Shown here: positions 63,743 to 64,000 of the stretch, one piece after another
Layout: every line of letters starts with the position of its first letter
Numbering within the stretch: position 1 is the first letter of the stretch
From: an uncultured Paracoccaceae bacterium
Lineage (GTDB): Bacteria > Pseudomonadota > Alphaproteobacteria > Rhodobacterales > Rhodobacteraceae
Direction: 5' to 3'
Assembly (NCBI GenBank): GCA_913061275.1
Contig: CAJXSR010000019.1
Location: 1 to 64,000 of the forward strand
Length of the DNA: 64,000 nt
Position numbers and translations under genes: made by a program
The notes under the pieces: generated by a model
Told to the model about the DNA's origin: nothing
Database searches by the model: none
Seen by the model: only the letters and a program-made list of their open reading frames with translations

Positions 63743-64000
63743 ATGGCACGCGCATTCGCAGAAATAGCATTCAGCCCCTCTGTTCGCGCTCATCAAACTA
63801 AGATGGGTTCAGCAAAAGCATATGCAAACTTCCTTGCAGAAGATGCAGACCGAGGTGACCTTGTCGGCCCAAATGAAGCTGCATTTATCGGTGAACGTGA
63901 TGGCTTTTACCAAGCCACGGTTTCTGAAAAGAACTGGCCATATGTACAATTTCGGGGCGGCCCTAAGGGGTTTTTGAAAGTGTTATCACCCAATCGCGTT
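63743..64000 (+). CDS. Pyridoxamine 5'-phosphate oxidase-like FMN protein (partial, runs off the window)
   Basis: An open frame of 86 codons from ATG 63743 to the window end, with AAGGAA 9 bp upstream. It begins MARAFAEIAFSPSVRAHQTK and continues with FIGERDGFYQATVSEKNWPYVQFRGGPKGFL, the start of the PNPOx-like split-barrel fold (the W-P-Y-V-Q-x-R-G-G-P stretch is typical of the FMN-binding subgroup). The C-terminal half is outside the window. It lies 28 bp after the DUF1348 gene. Confidence 0.85.
   Translation, partial: MARAFAEIAFSPSVRAHQTKMGSAKAYANFLAEDADRGDLVGPNEAAFIGERDGFYQATVSEKNWPYVQFRGGPKGFLKVLSPNRV

Overview
The window looks like chromosome from a low-GC member of the Rhodobacteraceae (Roseobacter group, Alphaproteobacteria). 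This is inferred from gene content and order: GapR (DUF2312), DUF1127, the proS-DUF2937-lolC-lolD block, hom and recJ followed by tRNA-Glu, HdaA, short-form ProS without an editing insert, the Rieske/dimethylglycine dehydrogenase pair, Lin0512 proteins and a LuxI/LuxR locus. No species can be named. Most of the window is dense chromosomal coding sequence with many 4 to 8 bp overlaps between co-directional genes.

Layout. 0-1.2 kb: a truncated tyrosine integrase beside tRNA-Thr(TGT), probably the edge of a decayed island. 1.2-7 kb: an orphan iron-type ABC permease, a sulfotransferase-like protein, GapR, a small membrane protein, and a ThDP-decarboxylase/hydrolase pair. 7-16 kb: thrS, a MocR-type regulator divergent from a DUF1127 gene, then a LysR gene and a tight Rieske oxygenase / 75-residue helical protein / dimethylglycine dehydrogenase operon, most likely for glycine betaine demethylation. 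16-24 kb: DUF952-pyrD-arsC-GST operon, MATE pump with two hotdog thioesterases, a 10-TM metal exporter, tandem MerR paralogues, a second sulfotransferase. 24-34 kb: a degenerate M48-like membrane protein, lolDC-DUF2937-proS, then ppx-ppk-hdaA-perM. 34-36 kb: a Lin0512 pair, an AT-rich stretch with a MITE/REP-like inverted repeat and a gene broken by an in-frame amber codon. 36-43 kb: nadK, glyA, a small lipoprotein, hom, a bile-acid-symporter family gene, recJ, tRNA-Glu(TTC). 43-46 kb: a quorum-sensing locus with two LuxR receptors, one LuxI synthase and an H-type lectin. 46-56.7 kb: KefC-like antiporter, old yellow enzyme, HyuA, AsmA, enoyl-CoA hydratase, an HxlR-SCP2 regulator divergent from a DUF4242 gene, rimO. 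56.7-64 kb: an Xre regulator, an AT-rich orphan membrane protein, a candidate structured RNA, a PAQR protein, IMPACT-family protein, queF, a non-pyrrolysine MttB-family methyltransferase, and a TetR-controlled DUF1348/PNPOx-like pair running off the edge.

Themes. Methylated-amine and one-carbon metabolism recurs: Rieske + DMGDH, serine hydroxymethyltransferase, MttB-family protein. Local regulation is readable in several divergent promoters: MocR direct repeats, a TGTACCGATCGGTACA TetR-type operator, AGTACAG half-sites beside HxlR, repeated words in the lux promoters, and one palindrome, TAAACTAGTTTA, shared by two distant promoters. No intact prophage, insertion sequence or CRISPR array was seen. 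The best candidates for undescribed biology are the small protein embedded in the betaine operon, the three-way-junction element near 58.2 kb, the degenerate protease-like membrane protein, and the paired Lin0512 proteins. None of these amounts to a proven new system from sequence alone.
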